A DNA stretch of 64,000 nt from Neoceratodus forsteri (Eukaryota; Chordata; Ceratodontiformes; Ceratodontidae): positions 1,076,709,001 to 1,076,773,000 of the forward strand of contig CM057453.1 of the NCBI GenBank assembly GCA_016271365.2, in the 5' to 3' direction. Numbering within the stretch: position 1 is the first letter of the stretch; each line of letters starts with the position of its first letter. The position numbers and the translations under genes were made by a program. Below, piece after piece: positions 43,940 through 55,401 of the stretch. The notes beneath the pieces are model-generated. The model saw only the letters and a program-made list of their open reading frames with translations. It did no database searches and was not told where the DNA came from.

Positions 43940-44560
43940 CCGAGCAGTAAAGTGCAGAATGCACCTAGGGTGTCCCAATAAGCAAGATATATTTGTTGGT
44001 TCCTCCCCAGAATATCATTTTGGAAGCTTTCCATTTCTGAATTTTTCAGACAAAACTGAAAACAAGATGGCAGCCATACAAAAGAGGAATTTTCTTATAC
44101 AGTACAGGATTCCTCTTTCATATCATACAGCTATATTGAAGTGCCTACTGAGCATGCTCAGAAAATATTTTTTTTACATTTTTAAATTGCAAAAACTTAA
44201 AAATGGCTCATTGTTTTTTCCCCAGACTAACAAAAGGTACATCTGTGGGGTAGTCCCTTTCTGTCCTAAACATTTCATACCAAACAAACAAACAAACCCT
44301 CCAGGCTGTATCCTTCAAAGAAAAATCCCGCTAATGTCAATGGGTAAAAACATGTTTTTTCACCTCTCTGTAACTCGGAGACTACACATCGAACCTAAAC
44401 CAAACTTGCCAGATCAAGAAATTTTCCTCACAGGAAGGTGAATCCCAGATTTCGTGAAAATCCATTCAACAGTTGCAAAGTTATTAAAGTGCAACATTTT
44501 GAGTTTAACATTAAAGTGCCTACTCAACCCTAACTATAGGGGCATGACCACACCTTATAT
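43940..44560 (+). repeat. AT-rich module
   Basis: Shares AACTGAAAACAAGATGGCAG, CAATGGGTAAAAACATG, TCCATTCAACAGTTGCAAAG, TTATTAAAGTGCAACATTTT and CTCAACCCTAACTATAGGGG with the modules ending at 4970 and 17001, and again ends at (AT)n. Confidence 0.6.
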
Positions 44561-44561
<1 letters not shown>

Positions 44562-44603
<42 letters not shown>

Positions 44604-44611
44604 AATATATA
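44562..44611. repeat. (AT)n microsatellite
   Basis: TA run at the end of the AT-rich module. Confidence 0.95.
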
Positions 44612-46190
44612 TTTAAATCTAGATTCAGTTCATTAAATGCACAGCTATATTATGTGTAAAAAATAACTCTTTAGGCTATTGCAAACAGCAGGTTCAAGAT
44701 CAGTGATTACTCAAATGGTATTTAGCCCTTCTTCTTTTTAGACAGCGACAACAGCTTCAGAAATATTAAACTCTCACGAACAGGATGCATTTCAAACAGA
44801 CCCAAAAGCAGAGCTACACACTGTCCTGCAGTTTTCCCTTGATGGTATGCTGCTCCACTCTAGAGCTCCCCCTCTGTATAGCTCAGCACTGGGCGATGAG
44901 CTGCTGATGTCAGATGCCAGGCATACATCTGCTGTCATCCCATTGGGAGGCCTGAAGTGCACTCAACCTCTGATCCAACTGGTGCACTTCATCCCACTAC
45001 GTCTGTAAAGACACCCCAGCCCCAATTCTATACTTGCACTGAATGACTAAGAACCCAACCTGGTTATTATTGTAAGTTTTTACACATTCTGAATTTTAAA
45101 TATATACCATCCTAGTGGAATTAAAATAAAAATATCAAAATTATTTCACAATATTAAAAGGGTAAAAGATGATTTCACCTGTACTTTTCGAAAACAAACT
45201 GGTTTCAAAACTCCAATAGGAGGGACAGAAATCACTAATCATGATTATAGGTTCATCGGCATCACTGGCATTCACTTGGCCCTGGTGGGATTCTAATCTA
45301 TGAATCATAAGGCCAGTTTCTTATCTCAATCAAACCATGAAAATAATATTATAAAATAAAAATACTTAGCTATACCAGGCTAAATTTTATATCAAATCCA
45401 TTCCTTTTACTTCATTTCAAAAGCAAATCAACATAAAAGTGATAATGATAAATAGGTGTAAATCCCACTAGTATATTTCTTAGTCCATTACAATACAGTT
45501 ACTCAAGTGGAATGTGCCAGAGGGTGGGTAGAGCTATAGCTGTCAGCCACAGTAAAGTGTCTGACATGGTAGCCAAGCTGGCTGATCAGAAAAACAAGCA
45601 CTCATGTTGCAGTATACTTAAGATTGGTTCCCTTTCACTCATGGCCCCAATTCTGTCTATCCAATACACCTCTCTCATAATCTCCTCTCCTCAAAGGCTG
45701 TTTGACATTTTCATTCCCTGAGTGAAGATACATGGAAGTTATCAGCTGAAAAGTGTCTTGCTATATTTTTATCATTACTGTATGTATCACTAATGATTTG
45801 TGCTCAGAAATACACTTCTCAGATCCCTATTACTCTTACCAATGTAGATTCTGTCAGTCGGGCACTTCAACAAGCAAATTACATGAGTAGTGTCATATGT
45901 GATATGTTCTCTTTTTCTTATTTTTCATTTCTGTTAGTATTTTGAAACTCAATAACCTTATGTGTATTGGAACACTGGGCACATTAAGCATACACTCCAC
46001 AGGGAAAACTTCCTGGTGGAGGTGGGCCAAAAGTTAATCCCCCAGTTGTTTTTTGCACTGGTTGTTCAGAGATAACACGTTTGTCCTTTAATGTACTTTC
46101 TCTCTCTGTAACAATAAGAAGTGGGGTTTCAAATAAGCCCTTAACCCTATCAAAAATGGCTGTCAACTAGACTTCATTCATCCACTCACT
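44612..46190. other. Unassigned region
   Basis: About 1.6 kb of AT-rich sequence. I see no family features and no repeat structure I can defend. Confidence 0.35.
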
Positions 46191-46214
46191 TTTTCCACAA
46201 GCCTTTTTAATAGT

Positions 46215-46560
46215 TGCAGGCTCCATTTCCCTACTTTGTGCCTATATGGCGATCACAAGTGTAGGCAGGGTCCAACTTTGTCCACCACAGGCAGGAGTTC
46301 TCATGCTTCTCAAGCTTTACTTATTAGTTTCATACTTGGTCTCCATACGTCATACCTATGTGGAGGTCATGTTTTTTGGTCAAAATCTGACTTCATCCAC
46401 CAAAGATGGGATTCCTCATTCTCCTCAAGTCTTCCTTATTTGTTTTAGACTCCGTCTCCCTACTTAGTAGCTATGTGGAGGTCATGAGTGTAGGCAGGGT
46501 CTGACTCTGTCCACTAAAGACAGGAGTCCTCATTCTCCTCAAGGCTTAATTAATCGCTGC
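46215..46560 (+). repeat. Three tandem units of about 110-120 bp
   Basis: Units share CTCCATTTCCCTAC...CTATATGGCGATCAC or CTATGTGGAGGTCATG, GTGTAGGCAGGGTC, CCACTAAAGACAGGAGT and CTCATTCTCCTCAAG. They lie at about 46221, 46341 and 46449, in the 5' part of the DIRS region, where a leader or terminal repeat might be expected. Confidence 0.6.
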
Positions 46561-46569
46561 TACTACAGC

Positions 46570-47805
46570 AACTTGGCACTATGGCTTCCATTGCTTCTAG
46601 CAACTCCTCTCCTGATGCTGAAGATGGTCCTTCGGTGCTCCTGTGCTCTTCTTACAGCATGCAAACTCCTCACAAATGATCTTCTAAATCAAAATATTCT
46701 TTTAAAGATTCGTCCATTCCATGCCTGATTTCTGAACTTCAGAAGCTTGGCATTTCCTACTCAGCAACAGCTCAAAAGCAAGAGATATTCAATTTATTTG
46801 TAGCAGTGAAACCTCAACATGACAAATCTCCTGTCATGAACCAGTCAGTCCTTCAATCAGGCTCTGCTGCCTTCTTTGAAATATGGAACCTTATATCTCA
46901 ACTCGCTACTTCAGTATCTGATGAACAATCTTGCCTCACTTCCCTTGACAGTCACCTTCCAGTGAAATTCAGCATCTACTTCAGCCACTTAGTCACTCAG
47001 CCATCCTCCTGTTCTCCAGCGATTCCCAAGAAAACGTGATCCTGCCTAGCATTCCTCTTTCCTGCAGTTCTCCATTGACTCATCTGCCAAATCCTCAAGA
47101 ATCACATTTGACCAGTTGGATCAGTTCCTTCTTCAGTCTCCTCTTTCAGTCTGAATCTCTCAATTCTTAACCCTAGTGTTCTTCCCCACCATAGCTTTGA
47201 TAGACATGGTCATCAGATAGAATTCATTGGACACAAGCTTATTTGCATTAATTTCAACACCGAAGAACACCCAGATTTGGCTGTTGCTACCTTTACATCT
47301 TCAGTTTGTGCGATGATGCACATTCCTGAATCATTGTCCAAAACTGCTTCAGTCAAAGCATTGTCAGTAAGTGCATCTCTCTACCCACATTGATGTCTAG
47401 GCTTTAGCACCAGTGCTAGCTTCCCATCCTTCTTGCCAAATGATGACTTTCTCATCTCAGGATTTTCCAAAGACTTTCATATGGATATCTCAGTTCTTCT
47501 CTCAAGATTCATTCGTATGTAAAAATTTACAGTCTGCTCTAAAGGAAGCGGACGTCATCCAGCAACTCTTGCAAACAGAACTATAAAATGGTTTCTCTTG
47601 GTCCTTCTAAGCATCCACTTTTCCATCCTACCAGACTAGCCCCATCAGTGTCACTACTAGAACATTTTCTGGAAAGAACCGACTGACCACTGATATATCT
47701 GCTCTTCATTCTACATTTATTCCCTGCATCAACTCCTTGATTCCTTTGGGATGACTACTCACTCTCATAAGCTCATTTAGTTGACTCCATCATCAACATT
47801 AAACA
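46570..47805 (+). pseudogene. DIRS 5' coding region (gag-like), decayed
   Basis: I place this in the DIRS element by position. Broken frames such as SFQDFPKT, HGHQIEFIGHKLICI and SALKEADVIQQLLQTEL have the look of a gag and reverse transcriptase N-terminal region, but no domain is secure. Stops occur in every frame. The region ends where CR1 endonuclease text begins near 47810. Confidence 0.4.
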
Positions 47806-47809
47806 AGCA

Positions 47810-50239
47810 GCAGCATCAACTAGGAGCAGATTTATCCTGGACTCCCTTCAGGGTGCCTTCCTCAAGCAACTGGTCATGGAACCAACTCAGCAGAAGGCAA
47901 AACTGGACCTTGTGCTCACAAACAGGGATAGTGTGATGGGGGTAACAGTGGGGGAGCACCTGGGGAACAGTGACCACCAGTCATTGTGGTTTGAAATCAT
48001 AGAAAGAGCAGAACCAAACCATACAAAAACATGTATCCTGGATTTTAGGGGGGGGAAGACTTTGGGAAAATGGGGAGATACTTGAAAGAGGCATTAAGGG
48101 GAATGGAGCAGGAATCAGGGGTTGAGGAACAGTGGGCAGTATTTAAAATGGGGATTACAAGAGTAACAGAATTATGCATTAAGCAGGTTAGCAAGAGGAA
48201 AAGGAAGAGGAGACCAATATGGTTTTCCAAAGAGGTAGCAAACAAAGTGAAAGCCAAAAATATTGCATTCAGGCAATACAAAAAGACACAGGCAGAAGGG
48301 GATAAGGAGAAGTACCAGGAGATGCAAAGGGAGGTAGGGGAGGTCAGTAAGGGAAGCCAAAGCTCAGACAGAAGAACACATTGCAAAATCAGTGGGTAGA
48401 GGGGACAAAACCTTTTACAGGTACATAAGTGAAAAAAAAAGGCAAAGGTAGGGATAGTGAGACTGAAGGGGGAGGATGGGGGCCACGTGGAGGATGACAA
48501 CAGTAAAGCTGACCTATTGAACAGGTATTTCTGCTCAGTCTTTACTGAGGAAGAGGAGGGTAATGGGTCTGAAGGGAGTACAAGGGGGGTGAGAATGGTG
48601 CAGAAATGGACACAAGTCCCTTTATACAAGAAAGGGTCCTGAAGGAACTGGAAGTAATAAGAGTTGATAAAGCAATGGGGCAAGATGGGGTGCACCCCAG
48701 GGTCCTTAAAGAACTAAGAGAGGTGATGGCTGAACCTCTGGCTATCCTGTTTAGCCAATCACTGGAAACAGGGGAGGTACCCAAAGACTGGAGTATAGCA
48801 GATGTAGTCCCCTTATACAAAAGTGGGAACAAAGAGGAAGCGGGGAACTACAGACCAGTCAGCCTCACCTCGGTAGTGGAGAAGATCATGGAAGCACTAC
48901 TGAAGGAGAGATTGGTGGAACATCTGGTTGTCAATGGACTACAGGACCCAAGGCAGCATGGTTTCACAAGGGGGAGGTCATGTCAGACCAACCTCATTGA
49001 ATTTTTTGACTGGGTGACTAGGGAGGTGGATCAGGGGAGGGCAGTGGACATGGCCTATCTGGGCTTCAGCAAGGTCTTTGACACTGTGCCACATAGAAGA
49101 CTATTACACAAACTGGGGAATATGGGTGTGGGCAGGACAGTAGTGTGGTGGGTAGGTAACTGGCTGGGCAGCAGGACACAGAGGGTGGTGGTGGTAAATG
49201 GCTTTCACTCCACAGAGGGAAGAGTGACCAGTGGGGTACCACAGGGATCAGTGCTGGGACCGGTCATATTCAACATCTTCATCAGTGACATTGTGCAGGA
49301 CCTAGAAGGCAGAATTTCACTGTTCACTGATGACACAAAGCTCTGTAGCAGAGTAGACGCACCAGAGGGTGTAGACAGAATGAGAAGGGACCTGCAGAAA
49401 CTTGAAGAATGGTCAGGGGTTTGGCAGTTGAAATTCAATGCAAAGAAGTGCAAGATAATGCATATGGGGCACAAAAGCCCTGGCACAATATATCAGTTGG
49501 GGGTGAGGATATAGCATGCACCAAGCAGGAAAGGGATCTTGGGGTTATCATCTCTGATGACCTCAAGGTAGGGAAACAGTGTGACAAGGCAGCAGGTAAA
49601 GCAAATAGGATGGTGGGATGCATAGGCAGGGCATCACCAGCAGGAAAAGGGAGGTCATAATTCCACTATACAAGACACTAGTGAGGCCCCACCTGGAGTA
49701 CAGTGTACAGTTCTGGAGACCTTACCTACATAAGGACATAGACAGGGTAGAGAAGGTTCAGAGGAGGGCAACAAAGATGGTACATGGATTGCATCACAAG
49801 TCCTATGAGGACAGGTTGAAGGAACTGAATATGTACTCCCTTGAGGAGAGGAGGGAGAGAGGGGATATGATAGAGACATACAAGTATCTTACAGGGAGGA
49901 ACAAGGTGCAGGAAAACACTAATTTTAAGTGAAAAAGATGTTCCAGGACTAGAGGGCATGGGATGAAGTTGGAGGGAGGACAATTTAGAGGAAAGGTGAG
50001 GAAGAATTTCTTCACAGAATGGGTGGTGGACAAGTGGAACACCTTGCCAGAGGAAGTGGTGGGGGCTGAAACAATCACGGGATTTAAGAATGCATGGGAT
50101 AGACATAAAGGAATTCTGGAGGTCATGGGTAAGGGTCAACAGACTTCTAGGAAAACATAAACTGAACTTACAAGCTCAAATGGGCAGACTGAGTGGGCCA
50201 TAGGCCCTTATCTGCCGACACTGTCTATGTATCTATGTA
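47810..50239 (+). mobile_element. CR1-clade LINE, 5'-truncated, nested in DIRS
   Basis: It begins within the endonuclease C-terminus and ends with GGGCAGACTGAGTGGGCCAT, CTTATCTGCCGACACTGTC and TATGTATCTATGTAA, the same 3' terminus type as the CR1 at 5.2-6.7 kb. DIRS reverse transcriptase text resumes directly after it. It is therefore younger than the DIRS copy. Overall length is about 2.4 kb. Confidence 0.88.
47820..50160 (+). pseudogene. CR1 endonuclease end and reverse transcriptase
   Basis: The endonuclease tail reads SRFILDSLQGAFLKQL, MEPTQQKAKLDLVLTNRDS and GNSDHQSLWFEI (catalytic SDH). The linker follows with frame breaks near 48085 and 48400. The reverse transcriptase (48606-49514) has KAMGQDGVHPRVLKELREVM, VPKDWSIADVVPLYKSGNKE, AGNYRPVSLTSVVEKIME, DPRQHGFTRGRSCQTNLIEF, LGFSKVFDTVPH, TSGVPQGSVLGPVIFNIFIS and FTDDTKLCSRV. 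The usual FADD is FTDD and IDFSKAFD is LGFSKVFD. After a shift near 49510, LGVIISDDLKVGKQCDKAA and [20 protein letters not shown] follow, then [18 protein letters not shown] and, in a further frame, FFTEWVVDKWNTLPEEVVG. Closely related to but not identical with the first CR1. Confidence 0.9.
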
Positions 50240-51350
50240 AGTTGCCCCTCGCTCCTGGTTTTCAAAAGCAGATATCTCAGATGCTTTTAAATTACTACCC
50301 ATCCACCCATCCTTGCTGCATCTAGATGGTATCAAATGGGAAGAACGCTACTTCTTTGCCACTTGTCTGACATTTGGTTGCATAGCAGCCCAAAAACTTA
50401 AATATGTTTTCTGAGAATCTTTGCTGGCTATTGCTCAGGGTATGCCATCATCCAACCCTGATCCATTTCCTAGATGACTTCCTACTTCTTGATCTGGCTG
50501 GTTTCTCCACCAGCTGCTGACTTCTCTGTGCTCACATGTCTCTTTCAAGAATTAGCAGTGTCCATATCCACAGAGAAAACCCCTGGTCCTTCTATGACTA
50601 TCAAATTCTTTGGCATTGAATTGGATTTAATATGCATGGATGCCCAGTTGCTGCCCAATAAACTGCATAGGATCCACGCTCTTGTTTAATCCATCTCCTT
50701 TCCCTTTTCCTGCACTAAACATGAACTTCTCTCACTATTGGGGTATCTCAATTTTGCCATGCAAATTATTCCTCAGGGTCACTCCTTTATCTCATATCTC
50801 CTGACACTGGCTTCCTCCATCAATGAGCTGCATCATCATATCAACATTAGAGCTGCAGACAAATCAGATCTAGTAATGTCGTCCCATTTCCTAACATACT
50901 GGAATGGTTGTTTTATGTTTTACAAGGGTCCATCTCCAGAACTTCATCCCATAATTTTCACAGCTGCTTCTCCCATTGGCTTCGTAGCACTTTTTGGACA
51001 TTCCTGGTTTGCTGCTCCTTGGCCCCCGTATATATAGCCTTCAGGACTTTTCAAAGACATCTACCTTATTAAAAATCTACCCAGTTGTAGTTTCTGCTTT
51101 CACATGGGGCCATCACTGGTCCCTCCAAACTGTCTTAGTCTTCTCAGATACTCAAGCTACTGTCAACATTATTAATAAAGGCAGATCTTCATCTCATTCC
51201 ATTATGCTGTTCATGCAGAGGCTGACTTGTCTAACAGTGTTTCATAACTTTATGAAGCAATGCTTTCATCTACCCGGTTTTGTGAATGCAGCAACTGATT
51301 ATTTATCTTGTTTCAAATTCCAGGAATTCCATCGTATCTGTTGAACAGCA
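50240..51350 (+). pseudogene. DIRS reverse transcriptase and RNase H
   Basis: Reading across frameshifts, the reverse transcriptase gives KADISDAFKLLPIHPS, LDGIKWEERYFFATCLTFGC, FLDDFLLLDLAG (catalytic YxDD type, here FLDD), FQELAVSISTEKTPGPSMTI, KFFGIELDLICMDAQLLPNK and ELLSLLGYLNFAMQIIPQGH. The RNase H-like part follows with FTAASPIGFVALFGHSWFAA PWP and, further on, VFSDTQATVNIINKGRSSS. This domain order is that of DIRS elements. Multiple stops make it inactive. Confidence 0.85.
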
Positions 51351-51479
51351 GACCAGCTCATGACTCCTCCTCCTCAATTCTCAGATATCATCATGATGTG
51401 ACTTTCTGCTGTCAACAAGTCGAAGAGTCATGTAGTCAGAACTATCTCCCAGTACTCAAACTACATAGTCTATCACCTG

Positions 51480-52247
51480 GCAGAAGTACACAATGTTCTG
51501 GACATTTGAGTCAGTTCATAACATGCAATTTTTAATCGATCACATACTAGCATTTATTACTTACTGCCATCAAGCTCATAAATCATCTTACGGGACAATA
51601 AAACAAAATCTATCTGTAATACATTATTTCCTTTCTCAAGCAAATCCATCCATGACCTCTATTTTATCCAACTCCTCCATGAAGCTCCTGTTACTTGGAA
51701 TCAATAGAACATCTATGCCAAAAGCTCCTAATCATCAGTATATCAATGGACCTATATTCCGTAAGCTATTGGACTTGCTCTGTTCTAACTACTTTGAATC
51801 TATGACCAATATCACAATATCTTCAGCTATTTACTTAGCATTTTATGTTTTTCTTCATCCAGGAGAGTTTACAGTTCCACCAGCCTCTTCTACAACATTT
51901 CTTACAATTGCCAGTCTAAGGAAACAAGCAGACAATTGCATCATGCCTTTGCTGAAATAAAAAAAATGACAGACTACATAAAGGAGTTCAGATTGTATAC
52001 TATCCAACTTATAACATCTGGTGTCTAGTTCAGATGTTTGATCAACTTGTTTGATATGTATATCCTCTCCTGGCTACTAACAATTATTCTCCTATGACCA
52101 CCAAAATGTTTATTTAACAGATGAGACTCCTACTACAATGACTGGCATTTAATTCTTCTTCCTTTTCAGGTCATTCATTCTGAACTGCAGCAGCTTCTCC
52201 AGCTTTTCAAAATAACATTCCCACCCATATCATTAAAAGGCTCAGAA
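51480..52247 (+). pseudogene. DIRS tyrosine recombinase, catalytic residues lost
   Basis: The recombinase integrates DIRS circles without making target duplications. The core-binding part reads SYGTIKQNLSVIHYFLSQAN and SMKLLLLGINRTSMPKAPNH. The catalytic domain has AIYLAFYVFLHPGEFTVP, where the family has FLRPGE, so the first catalytic Arg is His. Downstream, after frame changes, FSGHSF is followed by a stop and TAAASPAFQNNIPTHIIKRL. The family has GHSFRTAAAS, so the Arg of the HxxR pair has become a stop (CGA to TGA). The nucleophilic Tyr region is cut off at 52247. Confidence 0.85.
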
Positions 52248-52248
52248 A

Positions 52249-52560
52249 ATGGGCTGGCCCAGTGGTGCTGAGGGTTGAGGCACTGGATGCCGCACCTTGC
52301 GCCACACTGGTGACCTGGGGTTGGTAGTGATCTCAGGTTGCTGGGGGTCAGCAGGGAAGGGAGAGGACTGAGCATCCAATGGACTGCTATCCTCTTCCGA
52401 GGAGGGGAAGGGTGTCATCCTGCTTTTTAGCTGCCCCCTAGCAGAGGCTAGAGGGCAGTATCAAGGAGGTACAGGAGTGTGGGCACATTGTATCTGCATG
52501 CCTCCACATGCACATTCTCATGTTGAGAGGTGAAGGGGCAGGGAGAAAACCAAAAAAATG
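52249..52560 (+). mobile_element. Possible tRNA-derived SINE
   Basis: Starts with GGCTGGCCCAGTGGTG, a good pol III A-box match, followed by a weak B-box-like GACCTGGGGTTGGTAG. It interrupts the end of the DIRS recombinase, as a recent SINE insertion would. The related head at 31295-31400 is on minus. Confidence 0.4.
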
Positions 52561-53030
52561 AGACTGGCAGGCTCTCTAATGCCTAACCATGTCCTGATCC
52601 TAGGCTCACCCCAGCTTCTGGATTGTGCTTCGGGGGGAGGAGAGCCAGCACTCCTTCCTCTGGCCCAGACGCGAGGGGTAATCCATGGGAAACTGCCAGG
52701 GATGAGCTGGAACGAGGCAACCAGGCTTTGAAGATGAGCCACTGGTGAGAGGGCCAGGGCCACCTGCCAAGTCCCAAGGAGGTGGATAAATACAAGAAAA
52801 AAGAAAAAAAGGCACGGAAGATGGACTTCCTCATGTTTTGAAACCTATATTCCAAATCCAGAAAAGGAAATCAGACAAGCCTTTAGGATTATCTCATAAT
52901 ATTCAATGGAGGAAGGGCAGTTCAGTAGCTGTGGTTCCTCAGAGATTTCCTCCAGAGGGTGGTTTCCTTTCTTGCATGTTATTGTTCACACTTTCCTTGA
53001 GTTGAAGGAGGTCATCACACTTTTCTTTTT

Positions 53031-53402
53031 GGGCCTTCATTCCTGTAATGCCACTTGGCTCCTCTACTGAGGGTGGGAATGAGAAAGGCCAAATTAAAGT
53101 TTGCACAAGCATTACACATATTCACCAAACATTGAATGGGATGGCTTGTGCATGACTCAGTGTGGGGGAATATGTCCTCCCACCTGCCCTATTTAAACCT
53201 GCCTTCCCCTTTCATCTGCACTTACTGCGTTTCAGATCCTCCATCCTCCCCACTTCCTCCTTGTCCTCTCGCACTCTTCTCATCCTTAGTACTGGGCCTT
53301 CATTCTCATAATGCTGCCTGGCTCCTATACCTAGGATGGGAATGAGAAAGGCCAAATTAAAGTTCACACAAGCACTACACATATTCCAAACATTGAATCA
53401 CT
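53031..53402 (+). repeat. Direct duplication, about 110-bp copies 263 bp apart
   Basis: GGGCCTTCATTCCTGTAATG, CTTGGCTCCTCTACTGAGG, GGGAATGAGAAAGGCCAAAT and CACATATTCACCAAACATTG at 53031-53148 recur at 53294-53402 with few changes. No coding sense is seen. Confidence 0.8.
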
Positions 53403-53409
53403 CATTTCT

Positions 53410-54380
53410 CCTATTACTGCATATGCTGAATGTTTGACAGTAGAATCCTGGTAAAATCTGAAAATCTGACTAGCAATTGCCAGTACAATCCCAGAATTTC
53501 AAATCTTAAAAATGGAATTTAAACCATTGATGCTTAAATTTTTATAATTAACTTTCCCTTGGTGTACTTGTGTGCCAATGCTAGCTATGATGATTTGTAG
53601 CTTGCTTTTCATATTAGATTTAGATATTTTCAACAATTTCAATTTTTGTTGCGTCCCACACATGGGACACTAGGCATAGTTGGGTGCATATTTTAGTATC
53701 CGATATATCTTACCAATCATCATAATAATAATGAGTGCTGGTTATAACTTGTGAGTTATAATGGCGAACAGATACCAGGTTTCCCTTGGTCCATGCATGC
53801 ACTAGCCGCCACTTTTCCTTTCCTCAATGCTGTTCCTTAGCACTGGACACTTCACCGCCACTCACACTCGGTGGTAAATTAATTTAAAGAACATTAACTG
53901 GGCTTGTTGTGGTATCATGATTAAACTTTAAAAACAAAATGAAAAAAAGGGAAACAGTTCATTGTCTGTGCAGTCGCTTTCAGCCGTGGACCTTGCTGAA
54001 ACCAGACCGCAACTGCACAGGGATGTGTTTTTATTTTATATAATTACTTCGCTTCTGGGTTCATGTAGTATCCAAAACCTCAGGTGTGTGTAAAATCTCG
54101 TGAAACACATCACCCCATGTATTGTTCTATATATAATGAATATCTTACCAATAATACAAAACCACAATAGTGTATTATATATCAATAATAGCTTTTATTG
54201 TATAGCAGTTAACTCAAAGCAAACTACATCTATGTATAAACAAACATTTCTGTACTAAACATAGCTCGCCACATAGCCTATTTTGCAGTCACTATTTGGT
54301 CATTTCTTGAGATTTTCATGTCCATATGCATGTCGACACATAATGAGAACAAACTGGGGAAAAGGCTCCACTTTGACAGT
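53410..54380. other. Unassigned region with a piggyBac-type palindrome word
   Basis: TCCCACACATGGGACACTAG at 53655 resembles TCCCATATATAGGATGCTAG at 62229 and ATCCCGAATATGGGACACTA at 61879. All three lie near piggyBac fragments, so they may be sub-terminal repeats. The rest is unassigned. Confidence 0.35.
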
Positions 54381-54381
54381 C

Positions 54382-54850
54382 ACTGTTGGTGGAATGGCTT
54401 GAAGCAGTCAATGTGCAGACCAACATCGCATTTACAGTGCATAAATATAGCTTGTTAGCTACAGTGAGCACACATCCTCTGTGTCTTGCTTGTTCTAGGG
54501 TAGTGATCTTGCTTGTCCTTTCACACAGCTTTGGGCACCTTTTCTACTCTTTGGCAGACTGCCTTGAGTGGCCAACTGATGCCAGGAACACTGAGTGCTG
54601 AGCCGAATACTTACACCTGTACACATTTACCACCTCTCTTGGGAAAGTCAAGAGGTCCAGAGGCCTTCTTTTGTTCCCTGCAGAGTTCCTATACAGGAAC
54701 CATGCATTCTGTATTGCCACATTGAGCATGAGCATAAAGAAGGGCACCTATCAATTCTTTGAGTGGATGGAAATTCCATAGTAGCTAATGTTTTGGTCCA
54801 TCCTGTCAACTCCAACTATATACTTGCACTGAATAGATGTCCATGGTGAG
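54382..54850 (-). pseudogene. piggyBac transposase, C-terminal part
   Basis: On minus the sequence reads KYIVGVDRMDQNISYYGISI, HSKN, two stops, then FFMLMLNVAIQNAWFLYRNS, LLTFPREVVNVY and, after a frame change, a Cys/His-rich tail with QRMCAHCS, MHCKCDVGLHIDCFKPFHQQ. GVDRMDQ is the piggyBac signature that holds the last catalytic Asp. The Cys-rich tail is the usual zinc-binding end that recognises the transposon ends. Upstream domains are missing; a different repeat begins at about 54880. The other half may be at 61310-61735. Confidence 0.82.
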
Positions 54851-54879
54851 TATTCAGGCACCACAGCTTATAACCAAAC

Positions 54880-54990
54880 TTCCATCTTTCGGATGAGACC
54901 TCAAACCAAGGTCCTATCTGCCTGTTCTGGTGGTAGTTCAGGTGGATGTTAAAGATCCCATGGCACTTCTTGAACAGAGTAGGGGAATTT
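54880..54990 (+). repeat. Conserved LINE/SINE-tail-like core
   Basis: CTTTCGGATGAGACCTCAAA, CCAAGGTCCTATCTGCC and GTTAAAGATCCCATGGCACT then TCTTGAACAGAGTAGGGGAA. I know this word order from widespread vertebrate LINE and SINE 3' regions but cannot assign the family from the sequence alone. Confidence 0.5.
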
Positions 54991-55401
54991 TCATTACAAC
55001 TTCAAACAAACAAATGGTTATAAACTGTGTTAAGCCACACACAATAATGGACAAATCATAAAACACGAAACTTAAAACTAAATCAAATAAGTATTCTATT
55101 CATACAGTGTTATCAAATTATAATTTGATGTCCAAAAAAGAAAACGTATGACTGACAAGACTGCCAACGCCCCCCCCCCCCCATAGAGTAGGGGAAAACT
55201 TTTTTTTTTCCATAACAAATAATAAACAGCATCTGTTAACATCACACCAACTTACAGCATACATCCTAAAGAATAGATAATACTTAATAAGCATAAACAA
55301 AATACCCATTATAGTCATGGGTTTCTAAGTACGGTCTACACAGCGTAGATTCTCCAAATTCCCCTCTCCCCTACTATTTACCTAATCCAGTCTATCGAAC
55401 C

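Larger units (their letters stand above)
46200..52247 (+). mobile_element. DIRS-type retrotransposon, interrupted by CR1
   Basis: A tyrosine-recombinase retroelement. The 5' part (46200-47805) and the 3' part (50240-52247) are separated by a CR1 LINE. The 3' part carries reverse transcriptase, RNase H and tyrosine recombinase domains in DIRS order. Its own terminal repeats are not recognised. The end is cut at 52247 by another repeat. Confidence 0.8.

Noticed and set aside
48045..48695. 216-codon minus ORF within the second CR1
   Set aside because: Antisense of the CR1 linker; Leu/Pro/Ser-rich text without family features.
54386..54725. Plus-strand ORFs at 54.4-54.7 kb
   Set aside because: They lie opposite the piggyBac C-terminal fragment, whose minus-strand reading has clear family motifs.
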